Assembly (NCBI RefSeq): GCF_000004195.4
Contig: NC_030683.2
Location: 65,088,764 to 65,152,763, forward strand
Length of the DNA stretch: 64,000 bases
Direction: 5' to 3'
Source of the DNA: Xenopus tropicalis
Taxonomy: Eukaryota; Chordata; Amphibia; Anura; Pipidae
Position 1 is the stretch's first letter, and every line of letters starts with the position of its first letter. Below the pieces are notes generated by a model. It had not been told where the DNA came from and ran no database searches. It was given only the letters and a program-made list of their open reading frames with translations. Positions 33,805 through 45,905 of the stretch are shown in pieces. Position numbers and translations under genes: made by a program.

Positions 33805-33807
<3 letters not shown>
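31487..33807 (+). mobile_element. Second PLE copy, C-terminal end, long 3' UTR and terminal segment
   Basis: 31500-31690 encodes [20 protein letters not shown] and [20 protein letters not shown], the nuclease C-terminus, ending in a stop at about 31688. A 2 kb region without coherent frames follows. It is shared with the minus copy (25590-26619 and 27988-28240) up to about 33200. It ends with the terminal segment at 33655-33805. The RT is missing, a 5' truncation typical of PLEs. Confidence 0.75.
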
Positions 33808-33842
<35 letters not shown>

Positions 33843-33851
33843 TTATATATA
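33808..33851. repeat. (TA)n microsatellite, left part
   Basis: TA run directly after the PLE terminal segment. It continues at 34620-34640 and 35321-35330 on the far sides of two LTRs. Confidence 0.85.
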
Positions 33852-34619
33852 TGTAGAGACCCATAGGGTTAAGCTCCCTATGGCTTTAAACCCTACCTCT
33901 TCACATCTTTATTGTTATTGGACAAAAGCTCTAATACTCAGGCTATAGTTAGAACCACTATCCCTATTGGTTTAGTTAGGTTGTTCATGCCCCCTGCAGA
34001 CTGATATAGTGTCTAGCAGGAGGGTGTGACTTCCTCTTTGGCTGCAGTCTGCCTTCCAAGCAAAGCTCCATTGAGCCTGGGAGCAGACATTAGGCCCAAG
34101 AAGTCATTTGTACCCCAGAGGATACCATCCCTCTGGAGAAAGTCGGGGACAGGGCCACATGAACGAGGAATTAGCTAGCACAGCAGATTTGTAATAGCAT
34201 TTTCTAGGAAAGTGAAAGTAGTTAGCTCTAGTAAGCAAGGGCAGTCTTAATAACCCCATCAAGGAGAGTTTTAGATCTGGGAGTATTTCTCCTATGTGGC
34301 AATGTTGCCTCATTGTAGGGCCACGGAGTAGTGATAGAGACAGGAATAGAATAAACCCTGATCCCTACTCACCCAGAGTATTCATATACTAGGGGTTATT
34401 AACCTGCCCAGACTCTACCAAGAGATGGGATAAACCGGTGTACACCCCTCTCTTCTTCCTCAGAGTGTACTTTTATATACCATCTGCATCTGCCTGCTAC
34501 GTGGGAGCAACTGCCATTCCAAAGGGAGAGGTACTTTGGGAAAGGTTGCACTACCTGAGGAAACTGAAAGAGCTCTGGGGAAGGGCCAAAATAAGTGAGT
34601 GTGCCAGGAAAGGGTTACA
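33852..34619. mobile_element. Solo LTR 1 in the TA tract
   Basis: Begins TGTAGAGACCCATAGG and ends AAAGGGTTACA, so TG...CA, with TATA on both sides. 768 bp. The termini resemble those of the outer LTR at 44296-45869 (TGTAGGGATCCC ... AGGGTTACA), hence probably the same Ty3/Gypsy-like group. No internal region remains. Strand taken from the ends is not determined. Confidence 0.65.
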
Positions 34620-34640
34620 TATATATATATATATATATAT

Positions 34641-35320
34641 TGTGACATGCTGACTGCCTGTACATGCAATTTTGGGGGAATTAGCAATGGTAGGCAGGCA
34701 AGCAGAGGATCTGGAGCATAGAGACAGGGACACCTCGTCTTCAGGCAAAACACAGGTTTATTTAGGGCCAATGATTCCCAACATTAACATGAGACAGGTC
34801 ATCAACATACAGTTCAGGATTATTGTTTGTCCCTTCTTCAGGGCTCTCACCTTCCAGAGTAACTCACGCTCAGCTGACTCCTGTCAGCACTCTTCCGTTT
34901 GGTCATAACTCCCTCTGCTCAGGAGGCACCCCAGCACCTCTGGGAGTTCCTAACACAGGCAGCCCTCCTACCCTGTGCCCCACTCTGAGAGTGACCTTCT
35001 GAGTCAAAATCAATCTCCAACTCTCTAACCCTGGGTAATCACACAGCCCTTTTATTTGCTGCTCACCTGCAGCCTAATCAGGCAGCTCCCTACAGCCGGC
35101 CAACTGAAAACATTAAAGGGAGTTTGGAATGGAGGACCTACCCAATTAACCCTCCATTTACTCCAGGGACCTATTCGTTTGGCTTTTCCTAAGCCAGTAA
35201 CATAAAACACAGCCTTACCTGCTGCAAAACCAGGTATTTTACCTGGTGCTACTTGTATCCCACCTTTAACACTGGTGGAAAACACACCAAATAATGATCT
35301 TTTCCATTGCATCTCTCACA
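34641..35320. mobile_element. Solo LTR 2 in the same TA tract
   Basis: Begins TGTGACATGCTGACTG and ends TTGCATCTCTCACA, again TG...CA, with TA repeats immediately on both sides. 680 bp. Its composition (CAGGCAAGCAG, CACAGGTTTATT) resembles the LTR family at 44347 and 60640. Confidence 0.55.
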
Positions 35321-35330
35321 ATATATATAT

Positions 35331-36410
35331 GAACATTGTAAACCTATGTTTAGCTTTAGTTAGGTCAGCTTCTGGAAATTGCCTTATTTCAAAACTCTCT
35401 TGCTGCACAGCATCTTCTATTAGGATATACCTGTGCCCTTTGAAAATACTTTTCCTGGCCTTTAGAAGGTTAACCTATGGAACTTGTCTTATTTAAACAC
35501 AGTTGCAGTTGGTAGGTTGTACGTACAGGCAGTGTTGGACTGGGGTGTCTGTGGACCAACGGGGGTCAGCCACAGAGGCCCCCATTGCAAAACCCCTCAC
35601 CCACCCTCAGTCACAGAGGCACCCACACCCAAATCCTTAGTCACATAGCCATCCTATTATTAAATATAGGCTACCGATGTAACAACAAGTATATAGCTGT
35701 GATGTTGTTATTACTGTAATGTTAAATCTGAAAATATATGCTGCTCATAAAGTTCAAAAACCCTTTTCCGCTATTCACTTTTTATGCTAATAAACTTTTA
35801 GTTAGTTTTCTAATAAGTATTTTATTCAGAGCTCCTGTATTCTTTTTAGCACTTTTTCACTCCCCATGACCTTGCTCACACAGGCCTACCACCGAAAAAA
35901 AGAATAGTAGGGATTGCCAAGGGCTGTGCATTTAAATCCCTGAAGTCTGTCAGCTTCGGCTTTCTTAACCATGTTGAAAGTACAAAGTTGAAAGGTATGT
36001 CTTTATTCTAGTGATCCCATGTGGTTTTGAACTGACCCGCACAGGCTTTGAGTTTTACTGCTTCAAATAAGGATTGATGGGTTGCTTAAGGGCAGTTCAT
36101 CTGCCGTGACAGAATAAGAACACTGTTAAGGACTGGGTCTTATGGACTGTGTGACAGTAACTGATGCTGAAAAGCACTACGAGAGCTGAGAATGAAGATG
36201 AAAGATTTTGTGGGATTGAGTCCAGTGGCCCTTCTAGTTCATTAATGTAAGTATAAATCAGAATGAAAGCACCAGAACAGGACAACTGCATTCAAAACTT
36301 GCAGAAAAAAAAAATAGATCAAAAAAGATAAATATGTGGCACGTGGGTATTTTATTGTTACATGTCTATGGAGAGAGCCTACAGATGTCACACTATCATA
36401 AGAAATGTAC
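35331..36410. other. Mostly unassigned; one hAT-like end
   Basis: At 35526-35545 CAGTGTTGGACTGGGGTGTC looks like a hAT terminus related to the element at 56825, but no partner end was found. The rest is not recognised. Confidence 0.4.
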
Positions 36411-36870
36411 AAAATACCAGTATGGGATCAGTTATCTGATATGCTTATAAACTGGGGTTTTCCAGATTTTTCTGTTATTTGTAGCACCAAGTCTCAAGGT
36501 TACTACTTACTAACATTATATTCAAAAATAAAAATAGGGTTATTTTACTATAAATATGGATTTATATATTTATATAAGAGGAATTATTTGTTAAAAAAGG
36601 AATCTATGAAAAATCACAGTGCGATAATAGATCCCATTTTGAACCCAAAATTCAGCATGAAACAACAGCGGAGAGCCTTCTGGGCATGCCTGGAGGCAGC
36701 AGGAGCCAGTCTGTGCATTAGCCAGGTTTTTTTTTTTGATGAGAGACCTGAACAGGAAGTGGGGGCGGGACTTCACTCTGCAAAAGGAAGCAAAGAAAAA
36801 GAATACCTTCTGACTGAGGAACCATGTCAGAGAGAATGCTGGGACAAAGGTAGGTAATTCTGGAGTCTGT
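36411..36870. other. Partial CAGGTATGGGA-type MITE and unassigned sequence
   Basis: CCAGTATGGGATCAGTTATC with GGGGTTTTCCAGAT resembles the MITE at 22736. The 150-codon frame at 36405-36857 runs through it and has no known domain. Confidence 0.35.
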
Positions 36871-39800
36871 TTAGAGTAATTTTACTCATAGAAGAAAAAA
36901 AGGTTTACTTATTCTTTAATGCAAAATGATATTCCAGTAAGAATCTTAACTCCTCAGTGTAAAATCAAGTCCCTGTTTTTTGTTCTGCTATCATTGGTGG
37001 AGATGCTAAGTGAAATTACTGCTGATAAAAACATTTATCCAAACAGTTTGATGCTTAATAATACTTTTAGTACAAATAGTCTTCGAGAAAAATGATTTTT
37101 CTTACTAAAAACGATGCTGTTTGTCAGTAGTCCTCTGCAAGTGGCCATTTAGAGCTAAGAGTGCTCTTTGCAGCTGGAGCAACTGGTGAGGAACTCAACT
37201 AAAGACTGTTTGTGAAAAAGATTACTTTTACATATTTACAGCAATTTAGTAGATTTTTTTCAATATTCATTTAAACATATTTCATTTGGCACTATACAAT
37301 ACCCACCCTACTATTTTTTTAATACAGTATTATATCAGTAAGTTACATTTGATGACTGTGTTAGACAAGAGCAACATGACTGACCTAGTGCTAGAATCAT
37401 GTTGGCTAGCAAATACACTGTAGGTAACATAATAAGCTCAAGTAAATATTTTAAGGATTCAACTGCGCACAAACATAGACCTAAGTTTAATTCACCTAGA
37501 AAATCAAACGTTCAGTATGGGACATCCTCCATAAAGTGGATGGTTTACTATTGATGAGATTTACTACATAAACAATACAATCTGGTAGGAAGAGGAAAAT
37601 GTAAAAGCTTTTATTATAATGCATGTGAATAAGAGAGGAAATTTGGAACTACGTTTATAGAAGAATAAAGGATAAGAGACAATCTGTGTCCATAATTCCA
37701 AAAAACCTCTTTAAGGAGGCTGCCAAATAGATTTTTGCAGAGAGAGACATAAGAAAATAAGACCAATGGCACATAAGGCATTTGTTATCTATTACTGTGT
37801 ATTACTGTTATCTATTGTGATTACTCAAAAAGTCACATAGGTTTGCTTGTCCTATTTCCCTAGGGGTTTGTAGTTTACCCCCATATATAATATAAAGAAA
37901 AAAATTTGCCCAGGTGCATAAACCTTAGCAACCATTTAAATTTGCTGTTAAACAGGGGACCAGTAAATTGTACCATGCTAGCGCATGTTTTATCCGCATA
38001 TAGTTGTTTTGCACATGTTCTCATCTAAATGTTTGATTTTTGCAATGCTGTCTTTCCTTTTTTGGCAAATTGCTGAATTGCTGTCATGAATGACTATAAA
38101 TTTGCAATTTGTGAAATCCAGTTAGTTAATATTTTTTTATAGCACCAAGTTGTGGCATAGTTCAGATGCAGCTATGTGCAATGCGATTATGCCATATATA
38201 ATAAACTCATAAGGACATTCGCACTGTGAATAAAGCTTCACAATTATGTTTATGATTGCACCAATCTTGCCCAGCTTTATAAATATAAACATGGGCAGGG
38301 CAAATATGTTCACTGTGCAAATATTTCTGCACTGCATGAACTTTATAAATGAGCCCAAATGTGTCTTTTAGAAATCACTACTTGTAAAGCACAATGTTCT
38401 TAAATATTGTTTTCTACAATTTGACACCAGACCCCAGAAAGACTTGAGGGTAGAGTTGCAACCTTTGCATCATGGTGGACAGAGGGGTGGTATGGCATCA
38501 GGGGCATAGTTGATGACATTGGGGACAGGATGATGACATTTAGGGGGTAGGCTTGTGATGTCACAACCCTGCTATGATTTAGTTTATAAAAGCAGATCAC
38601 AGTCATATTTGTGGAATGACAATAAAGTAATTATTAGTACAATATGACTATAAAGATTTTAATTCATCCAGGTCATGTTATAGCTAGTATAGTACATGCT
38701 ATTGCTATTTTTTTTATCTACCTGTGTGGCCAAGGGAGTAATGCAGATTTCCAAGGTACTAAGCTTAAAGTCTGCCTGAGATGGGTTCTGTCATTTCTAA
38801 ATATGTTTCTTTAGTGTTGACATTCAGAGAGAATGTGCAATACGTCCTTCATTACCACAGGAAAAATTATTTCATGTTGTTCTTTGAAAGAGAAACTTGC
38901 GTGCTTTCTGTAGCTGCCATAAAATAATGATTACGTGCCAAAAATGTTTTACATTTTCTTATTACAGGATAAAGTTTGCCAATAATGACATAAATTTTTT
39001 TCAATGTGCAATGAAAGAAGCAGGTTAGTAACATATTGTTTACTAATCAAAAGCACAATTTCTATCCTGGTTAGGATTCCTGGCAACTTTCTAGTGTCAG
39101 TATCTTAAATGTGCTAGTAAATTCCAAAGCTAAGAGGTTCAGAAGTTTATGTCCTATTAATTAGGCAATGATTTTTATTCCATGCACCTACACAGAGATC
39201 ATAACCTCCAGGTGATTAGGAATCCAATTAGTTGGGATAACAGCGTTCTCAATGAAATACCCCTTATAACCTTTCATCTCTTAATATTCCAAGCATCTCT
39301 CTGCCTAGTCACTCGGATCATTCACAAGTCAACTAATGGGCCAGATTAAAATTCATTGCAAATGGCTAACATAAATATTATTCAGAAATAATTTCTGCTA
39401 GAAGCTTGCCCTGAATTTATTCTATACTAGAACGTAAAAGACAGATTATACTCCACTGAAACAGCTAAAAGAAAGGTGAGAGTCCATGATAGAGAGGAGG
39501 AGGTCATTTACAAAGTAGGATAAAGTACACTTAAGGGGGGATTTATTAACATTCAGATATTCAGGTTTTATAGTTTTTTAAAATCACGACTAAACTCATT
39601 TTTACAAATGTCAGTCATTTATCAAAAGATCCAAATAGAAAGAGCAGAAATAAATACAAGTTGTGGCAAAAATGTGGTTTTTCTGATTTGTTGTATGAAA
39701 ACTTCAACTTTTTGGTGTTCTTGTACAAAAACCTCTGAAACACAATGAAGCAAAGAAAGATCTTCCAGTTGTAAAAGGGACATCTGCCATTGACTTCTAT

Positions 39801-40130
39801 ATGATCTTGACAGGTTTTAGGTGGTGTATATTTGCATTTGTTGTTGTTTTTTTCTGCAACAAAATCTGGTTTTGGTGTAAAAAATCCAAACCAAAAAAAT
39901 TAAGCATTTGTAAATCTCCCCTTATAGTTTATAGTATAGTTGGAGTTCAGATGTTTATGTACCTTTTCTTCATAAGCCCAACTAAATGAGCTCATGTCAA
40001 AAGTCTCTTTACGAATAACACTGAAGAAACAGAATGCAGGTTCATCTCCTAATATTTCCATTAGAGAAATACAACAATTATAAAATTACCCTTTAATGGA
40101 TCCCGTCTACCACAATGATATACAATCATA
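36871..40130. other. Unassigned AT-rich stretch
   Basis: Nothing is recognised apart from a possible inverted-repeat MITE (about 39532-39929, ends AAGGGGGGATTTATT and GTAAATCTCCCCTTAT) and a weak exon candidate at 38968-39023. Confidence 0.45.
38968..39023 (+). other. Weak candidate internal exon
   Basis: ATTTTCTTATTACAG precedes and GTTAGTA follows a 56-bp stretch, open in one frame (IKFANNDINFFQCAMKEA). The pyrimidine tract and both splice dinucleotides are present, but a frame this short is easily open by chance. No protein was recognised. Confidence 0.15.
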
Positions 40131-40138
40131 ATGTAGAC

Positions 40139-41101
40139 CAGTGCTGTCCAACTTCTGCGGTGCAGAGGGCCGGAATTTCTCTCGCATACATGGTGGAGGG
40201 CCGCTAATGGAAGCCAGTTTTGGCCACTCCCCCATTTTAAACCACACCCACTTCAAACCACACCCGTTTTATCACAATGGTTGCTGCAGGGATATCAACC
40301 ATGATTCATATGTTAAAGAATTATATTATGTCATATTAAGACACACCTTTAAATCCATATGCCTCCTCCTCCCCTGTGGATAGCACAGCAACGCCCAGCA
40401 TATAATTACACACCTTAGGGACCATTTAATGGCTATTTCCAACTGCTAACAAACTCCCAGAACAAACCCCTGCCAGGTTCACCTCCCACAGGCAGCATAG
40501 GGTAGGCAGAGTATGGCACACACAGGCAGCACTCTGCCTGTCCTATGCTGCCTCTGTGTGCCATACTCTGCCTGTCCTATGCTGCCTGTGGGTGCCATAC
40601 TCTGCCTGTCCTATGCTGCCTATGTGCCATACTCTGCCTACCCTATGCTGCCTGTGTGTGCCATACTCTGCCTGCCCTATGTTGCCTGTGTGTGCCATAC
40701 TCTGCCTGTCCTATGCTGCCTGTGTGTGCCATACTCTGCCTGTCCTATGCTGCCTGTGGGTGCCATACCCTCCCTGCCCTATGCTGCCTATGTGCCATAC
40801 TCTGCCTACCCTGAGGTGTGAAGAGGTGAACAATGTGGGTGATTACAGCCTGAGCCTGAGGTGTGAACACTGCAGGGGGTGAACAATACAGAGATTAAAA
40901 GGTGTGAACAACACAGGGGATTATATTTTTAAACAATACAGAGGGATTACAGTCTGAATCTGAGGTGATAACCATGCAGGGGGCCAGTTAATCTCAGAAC
41001 TGATACCATTTAAAGTTTACACAAAGGTAAGCCATCAAAGCAGCCAGACAGGTGGGGGGCCACACAGAGGGGGGTCGAGGGCCGCCAGTTGGACAGCACT
41101 G
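40139..41101. mobile_element. hAT-type non-autonomous element with minisatellite
   Basis: The inverted ends are CAGTGCTGTCCAACTTCTG and CAGTTGGACAGCACTG. The 8-bp target duplication ATGTAGAC is at 40131-40138 and 41102-41109. Its body includes an expanded minisatellite. Sister copy at 13979-14710. Confidence 0.88.
40500..40815. repeat. 34-bp minisatellite in the hAT
   Basis: CCATACTCTGCCTG recurs at 40561, 40595, 40627, 40661, 40695, 40729, 40763 and 40795 (steps of 34, two of 32). The unit is inverted relative to the neighbouring GGCAGAGTATGGCACAC at 40505 and to the copy at 14395-14535. Cysteine/leucine-rich frames of 89-108 codons here are by-products. Confidence 0.9.
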
Positions 41102-41109
41102 ATGTAGAC

Positions 41110-43079
41110 AATTAGTCATCTAATCACACTCAGGAAACTCAAGCAGAAAGACCTAAAAATTAGGCAATGGTCTGGCATTTTAGCAGTTTATGGCAACCGC
41201 CTATCTGTTTACAGAGTATCATGGATTAGCCAGTTTTAGCTATTGCTAGCCTGCAACCTGTAGACTGGCATCTGGCCAAGAATCAATTTGTGACTTTCTG
41301 AGGCTGGTTAAGACAATGAGCATACTGGGGTCTGACAATACAGCACAAGCTGTCTAATTTATAAACACAGAGTATATATTAAAGTGCAGTTACCAATACC
41401 AGCAAATTAGCAATTAAATACAGTAACACTCTAATAACTTCAAGTTAGAAAATGAAAGCAACCATTAACTTCTCCCTTTAAGGACAGCACCTGTCTAATT
41501 TTTTTTTATTTTTGATATGAAACAAGAGGCAACTGAAGTGAAGACACTGCTAATATGCCTAAAGCAGAAAAAGCATTTATCAAAGTCTTTACTTGTTTCT
41601 TGAGGCCCATCCAATCATAATTTGCAGGAAAATGTCTGGAAGATTAATGGTAGGATGAAAGTAATAAATAAAGTACAGACACTCTTGAAAGTTATGGAAT
41701 ATAAATATGTTGTCTTTAATTCAGAAAATTTTATAGCAGCGTATAATGGTTCTTACAAAAGGAATGATATAAAAATAATTCTTATCATATAGTACTTATG
41801 ATATGGAAACAACAGCAGCAGCAATATTTAAACAAAAAAGGCATTTTCTAAACCTCAGAGGGGTAATTTTCTAACACTGGGCAAATTACACCAGTGAAAA
41901 AACCCACAGAAATCATATAGTCATCGTCTAACATACAACAGACTGATCAAAGTCCATTGCTGGTTTGTTCTGTGTTCTTAAATGTTCCCATTTAGTACAA
42001 GGTGATATACAGTTTTCTTAAGCACACAGTACACAACCCTGACAGGTATGTGCAAATCTGCATAGTGCAATCTAAGTTGTATATCATCATCTGAATAATT
42101 AATGCATTCACAGACCCAGCAAATGTATGAAGAAATGGGTTAAAATAAACAAGTTATCATTGATATACGGACTATATCATTGATATAAGGACTATAAAAA
42201 CATTTGAACATTGAATAAAGAAACTTTACATAGTGGGGGTGGTATATTTTTATTTAATAGATAAAATAAGAAAACCATGGCGCAACATTTACATCACTTG
42301 CTTTTTATTGTTGGTTTGTTACCAAGACTCCTACACTGATAGGCTGCCACTTTCCCTACTTAGCATTTTAAGTGAATGCTCAGTTATTGTTCTGGATAAT
42401 CTTGAAACACTACAGTGGGAAGGTTGTAATGGCAATATTTTATGTTTTTCTTTTTAAGTAGCTAAAGGGGTTTTAAAATTGTTGGATAACAAAAGGGCTT
42501 TCAATACAAAAACTCCTAAAACCTTTGGTAAATTCTGTGCTTTACAATATGCAAATACTGTGGGCTAGTCATGGTCCGACTTTTTAAAGGAGAAAAAGAC
42601 AGGACTTATTTGTGAACCGGGCCACTTTGCTAACAAAAAATTCTAAATATTTTCTTGTATAATAGTAGACAAAGTATTCAGGAAATAGTTTATGGCAAAT
42701 GATGCAGTAAACAATACTTTTCATATCACATCGTATAGTACAGGGAATTCTTTAATTTTGATTAAAAACAAATGTGCAGGCATCATTAATTGTTAAACTA
42801 ATGCAACATTTTAACCTTTATATATACTTTTCTAGATTCTTTTCTAGATTCTTAAATACAAAGACAATACAAACTAATTATGTTTGTTGAAAAGGCTTAT
42901 TGCTCCTAGCTCCTTTGTGACATCAGTATCATTATTCAGTAACTTTATTACTAAGGCAGAAAAGAATACATCTATTCTGCTATGTAATGCAAAATAATTA
43001 GTTTTTTCTGTTCCCTCTTCATTAAGCTTTTTAAACCACAACTAATACTATATACTAACCATTTAAAAACATCTTGCTA
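41110..43079. other. Unassigned AT-rich stretch
   Basis: No gene-like frame and no repeat I can name. Confidence 0.5.
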
Positions 43080-43505
43080 TTAAAGGGGTGGTTCATCATT
43101 AAGCAAACTTTTAGTATGTTATAGAATTGTCAATTCTAAGCAGCTTTTCAATTGGTCTTTTTCAATTGGTTCATTTGCCTTCTTCTGACTCTTTCCAACT
43201 TTCAAATGGGGGTCACTGACTCCAGCAGCCTAAAAATTATTGCTCCGTGAAGCTATAATTTGTTATTGTGACTTTTTATTACTTATTTTTCTATTCATGT
43301 TCGCTCCTATTTCAATACCAGTCTCTGGTTGCTAAGGTAAGTTAAACCCTAACAACAACATTACTGCTGAAATTAGAGAGTCACTGGACAAAAACTGAAA
43401 TCATTTTAAAAAACACATATAATAATGAAAACCAGCTGCAAATTGTATTAGAATATTAATCTACATCATACTAAAAGTTAACTCAACAGTGAACAACCCC
43501 TTTAA
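43080..43505. mobile_element. T2-type MITE (AAGGGGTGGTTCA family)
   Basis: TTAA at 43080-43083 and 43502-43505. The ends are TTAAAGGGGTGGTTCATC and, inverted, GTGAACAACCCCTTTAA. Same family as 20277-20673. Confidence 0.78.
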
Positions 43506-43914
43506 TTCTTTGTTTTACCTCCAAGGAACTTTGCACCTAGCTTGAAATTCTTTATTCATTCTTAATGCCACTACCACAGATTCTGTACCACTTGTACTGG
43601 GATCCTATTTGAGAATCTCTAGCAATAATACTTAGGCGAATGCTACATGTAGCGTATTCTTGGAAAGCTGAATAATGCTTGCCGAGAATACACCCTGCTA
43701 CTGTCAAATCCTTCTACCGGTGCAGGCACATGTTGCTGATATATTTGGTGCACAAAATAATCATAAATCTATCCAGAATTTTTACCACTCCAAAAGAACA
43801 AAAGTACCCCAGTGCTCCATGGTCCCTGAGGTCCTTCAATAAACAGATCTGTAGCGCCATACATAAATGTTAAACCAATGCACAACCTTCACTGGGTCCC
43901 ACCGCATTAGACTC
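43506..43914. other. Unassigned stretch
   Basis: No gene or recognised repeat. Confidence 0.45.
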
Positions 43915-44160
43915 CAGTATATACAAAAAAGCAAAAGCGTGAAGAGAGCAACACAAAATGCAGTGCTTGGCTGCTAATTCTGTATTATTGGTCACACAAC
44001 ATGTTTTGGTTCACACCCCCCCCGTGACAACTGAGAAAAGGTTCTTATGACCCGAAACATGTTGTAAGACCAATAATAAAAAATTAGCAACTAAGCACTG
44101 TGTTTTGTGTTGCTCCCTTCACACTCTTGCTTTTTTTACCTTGAGCTCCTCCCCCCTAAT
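43915..44160. repeat. Long inverted repeat with hammerhead-like motif
   Basis: The left arm (about 43922-44012: GAGAGCAACACAAAATGCAG, TATTATTGGTCACACAACAT) pairs with the right arm (about 44055-44145: ATGTTGTAAGACCAATAATA, TTTTGTGTTGCTCCCTTCAC). Paired inverted terminal segments are a usual feature of PLE insertions. The assignment to PLE is inference. Confidence 0.65.
44031..44059 (+). ncRNA. Hammerhead-like motif
   Basis: CTGAGAA, then AAGGTTC, loop TTAT, GACCC, then GAAAC. Compared with the hammerhead core CTGANGA the G is A, so it is a degraded version at best. The other arm of the inverted repeat has the counterpart GGTTCACACC / CCAAAACATG. Confidence 0.25.
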
Positions 44161-44346
44161 GCTTTTTGTGCCATTGTGTACTTCATCAGAGAAAGTGTGG
44201 TATCCCAGAGGGACCTTTTTATACCCAGTATGAAAGGGCAGAGATAAAGGCAATATGTTGTTTAATGCTGCCGCCTTTAGTTAACCATTTACAAATGTAG
44301 GGATCCCAAGATTTGGGCCCCTTAGGATGGGTTCCCTTTTTGACAG

Positions 44347-45033
44347 TGTCATGGTCGGCACCCTAAACCAGAACTGATGCCAAGTTCCCTGGTCTCGGCT
44401 CGGCTTCACCAGTATTGTGAGCGCCTTTGGCTTCGGGAGGAGCCCTCAGCTACTCAGATGCCACCTGGACTTAACGAGGGGAACAAGGCGAGGAGTTCTG
44501 GCAAGCAAAGGGGCACGACTGTAGTTAAAGTCAGTTAGGCCGAAGATCACGGTACAAAAGGATTAGGCAAGTTCGTAGTCAGGCAGGCTGGGTCGCGGCA
44601 GGCAGGAATCAAGGAACGTCAGACAGGCAAGGGTCAAAACCGGGTAATCAAACAGCAGAATCAGGCGGTAATCAAGGTCAAAGTACAAGCCGAGGTCAGG
44701 ATAGCAGAATAGTCGGGAACAGGCCGGGTCAAAACCACAGGAAAACACTAGCTGATACAGGAATTAATGCACAAGGCTCAGGAAAGGCACCAGGAATCAA
44801 TCCTATCACGGGCAACGAAAAAGTAAACAAAGTCCCTTTAAATACATTTAAACTTGGCGCCATAGCGCGCTGACATCATCACGCCTGCGCGAAGCGCCTA
44901 TAAATTACAGCGATGCGTGCGCCCCGCGCACTAGGAAGTTGCCGGCACTGAAGCAAGACGGCACGGCGGGCGTCCCCGCTGATGACGGCTCGGCGGGCAT
45001 CCCCGCCGTGCCGGTAAGGAATTTTTCATTACA
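44347..45033. mobile_element. Solo LTR (inner), inserted in the outer LTR
   Basis: Begins TGTCATGGTCGGCACCC and ends TTTTTCATTACA. A perfect 5-bp duplication GACAG lies at 44342-44346 and 45034-45038. Same family as 60640-61301: both contain GGTCTCGGCTC, GGGAGGAGCCC, GCGGGCATCCC. Confidence 0.8.
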
Positions 45034-45131
45034 GACAGGCACCAGAGGGTGGCCTTTTGGGTTATGGACACCTAAAGGTGGTCCTAGATGTTTATGTGTG
45101 AAAAGGGAGTTTCCCTGTTGTTCAGCAGCAA

Positions 45132-45147
45132 CCACTAGGTGGCAGTG
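45132..45147 (+). promoter_or_regulatory. CTCF-like motif upstream of the LTR TATA box
   Basis: CCACTAGGTGGCAG matches the CTCF core CCASYAGRKGGCRS at every position. It lies just before the TATA box of the outer LTR. Confidence 0.45.
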
Positions 45148-45155
45148 TGCTGCAA

Positions 45156-45162
45156 TATAAAA
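45156..45162 (+). promoter_or_regulatory. LTR TATA box
   Basis: TATAAAA in the outer LTR, about 390 bp before AATAAA at 45546-45551. A plausible U3 promoter. Confidence 0.4.
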
Positions 45163-45905
45163 AGGGATGACACCCATTTTGTGAAGGTCTTAGTCCTGGG
45201 ACGGCCTCTGTAAGGAGGTGTACAACAGGATAATGTTCTAGTACAGGAGATACTGTAATAAGTCACTCTAGGAGTGACAGGCAGGCTAGAGAGAACAGGC
45301 AGAGATAGCCCCAACAGGAATAAAAGGGGTTAAGACCCCCCAGCATTTATGGCTGGAGTTCAGGACCTGTAGTGTGTAGTAAGGAGAGCCAAGTCAGCAC
45401 CTGGGAGTGTTCCCATTTAAGGTGTGGACCAGGGTGAGTTCCTAATTGGGATCATCTGGCTGGAGTACCAGGGGTAGCCCAAAGAGAGAGAGTGTGACTT
45501 GAGCCTTCTGTGTGACATCCCCTGAAAGTTCTGCTTGCATCAATCAATAAAGCAAGTTCATCTGGTTCATCATCATAACAGGTGTGTTCGCTGTTTTATA
45601 TTGAGGATCCTCAACTGCCTGGTTAGCAGCTACCCCAAGGGAGGGGCAAGGTACTGGTAGTTGCCGTGAGTCCTGGTCCAAGTAGGACCTCATAGAGTTT
45701 TCCCAGGGAGGAGACATATAGTTCTACCTATACCTAGCCTGGGTGGAGGCACTCCATTCATTTATATCATACATGTCCCCCATAAATAAGCGGGGGCTCA
45801 GGGCTCCTGTAGCGCCTCATGCAGGTGATTGCGTGTTAAAAGTACAACATTATCCAAAATAGGGTTACACAAATATCACAGTTTGTCTACATATTTCCTT
45901 TACAT

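Larger units (their letters stand above)
44296..45869 (+). mobile_element. Solo LTR (outer), interrupted by another LTR
   Basis: Begins TGTAGGGATCCCAAG and ends ATAGGGTTACA. Flanking CAAA occurs at 44292-44295 and 45870-45873. Without the inner LTR and its duplication it is about 880 bp. It contains a TATA box (45156-45162) and a polyadenylation signal (45546-45551) in the order expected for U3-R. Probably Ty3/Gypsy-like. No coding region. Confidence 0.65.

Noticed and set aside
36405..36857. 150-codon frame as a host exon
   Set aside because: Starts inside a MITE fragment, no domain, no clear splice sites.
40513..40882. Three cysteine-rich frames suggesting a secreted cysteine-rich protein
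   Set aside because: They are the three frames of a 34-bp minisatellite inside a hAT element.
44905..45177. 90- and 73-codon frames
   Set aside because: Both lie across the border of two nested LTRs and have no domain.
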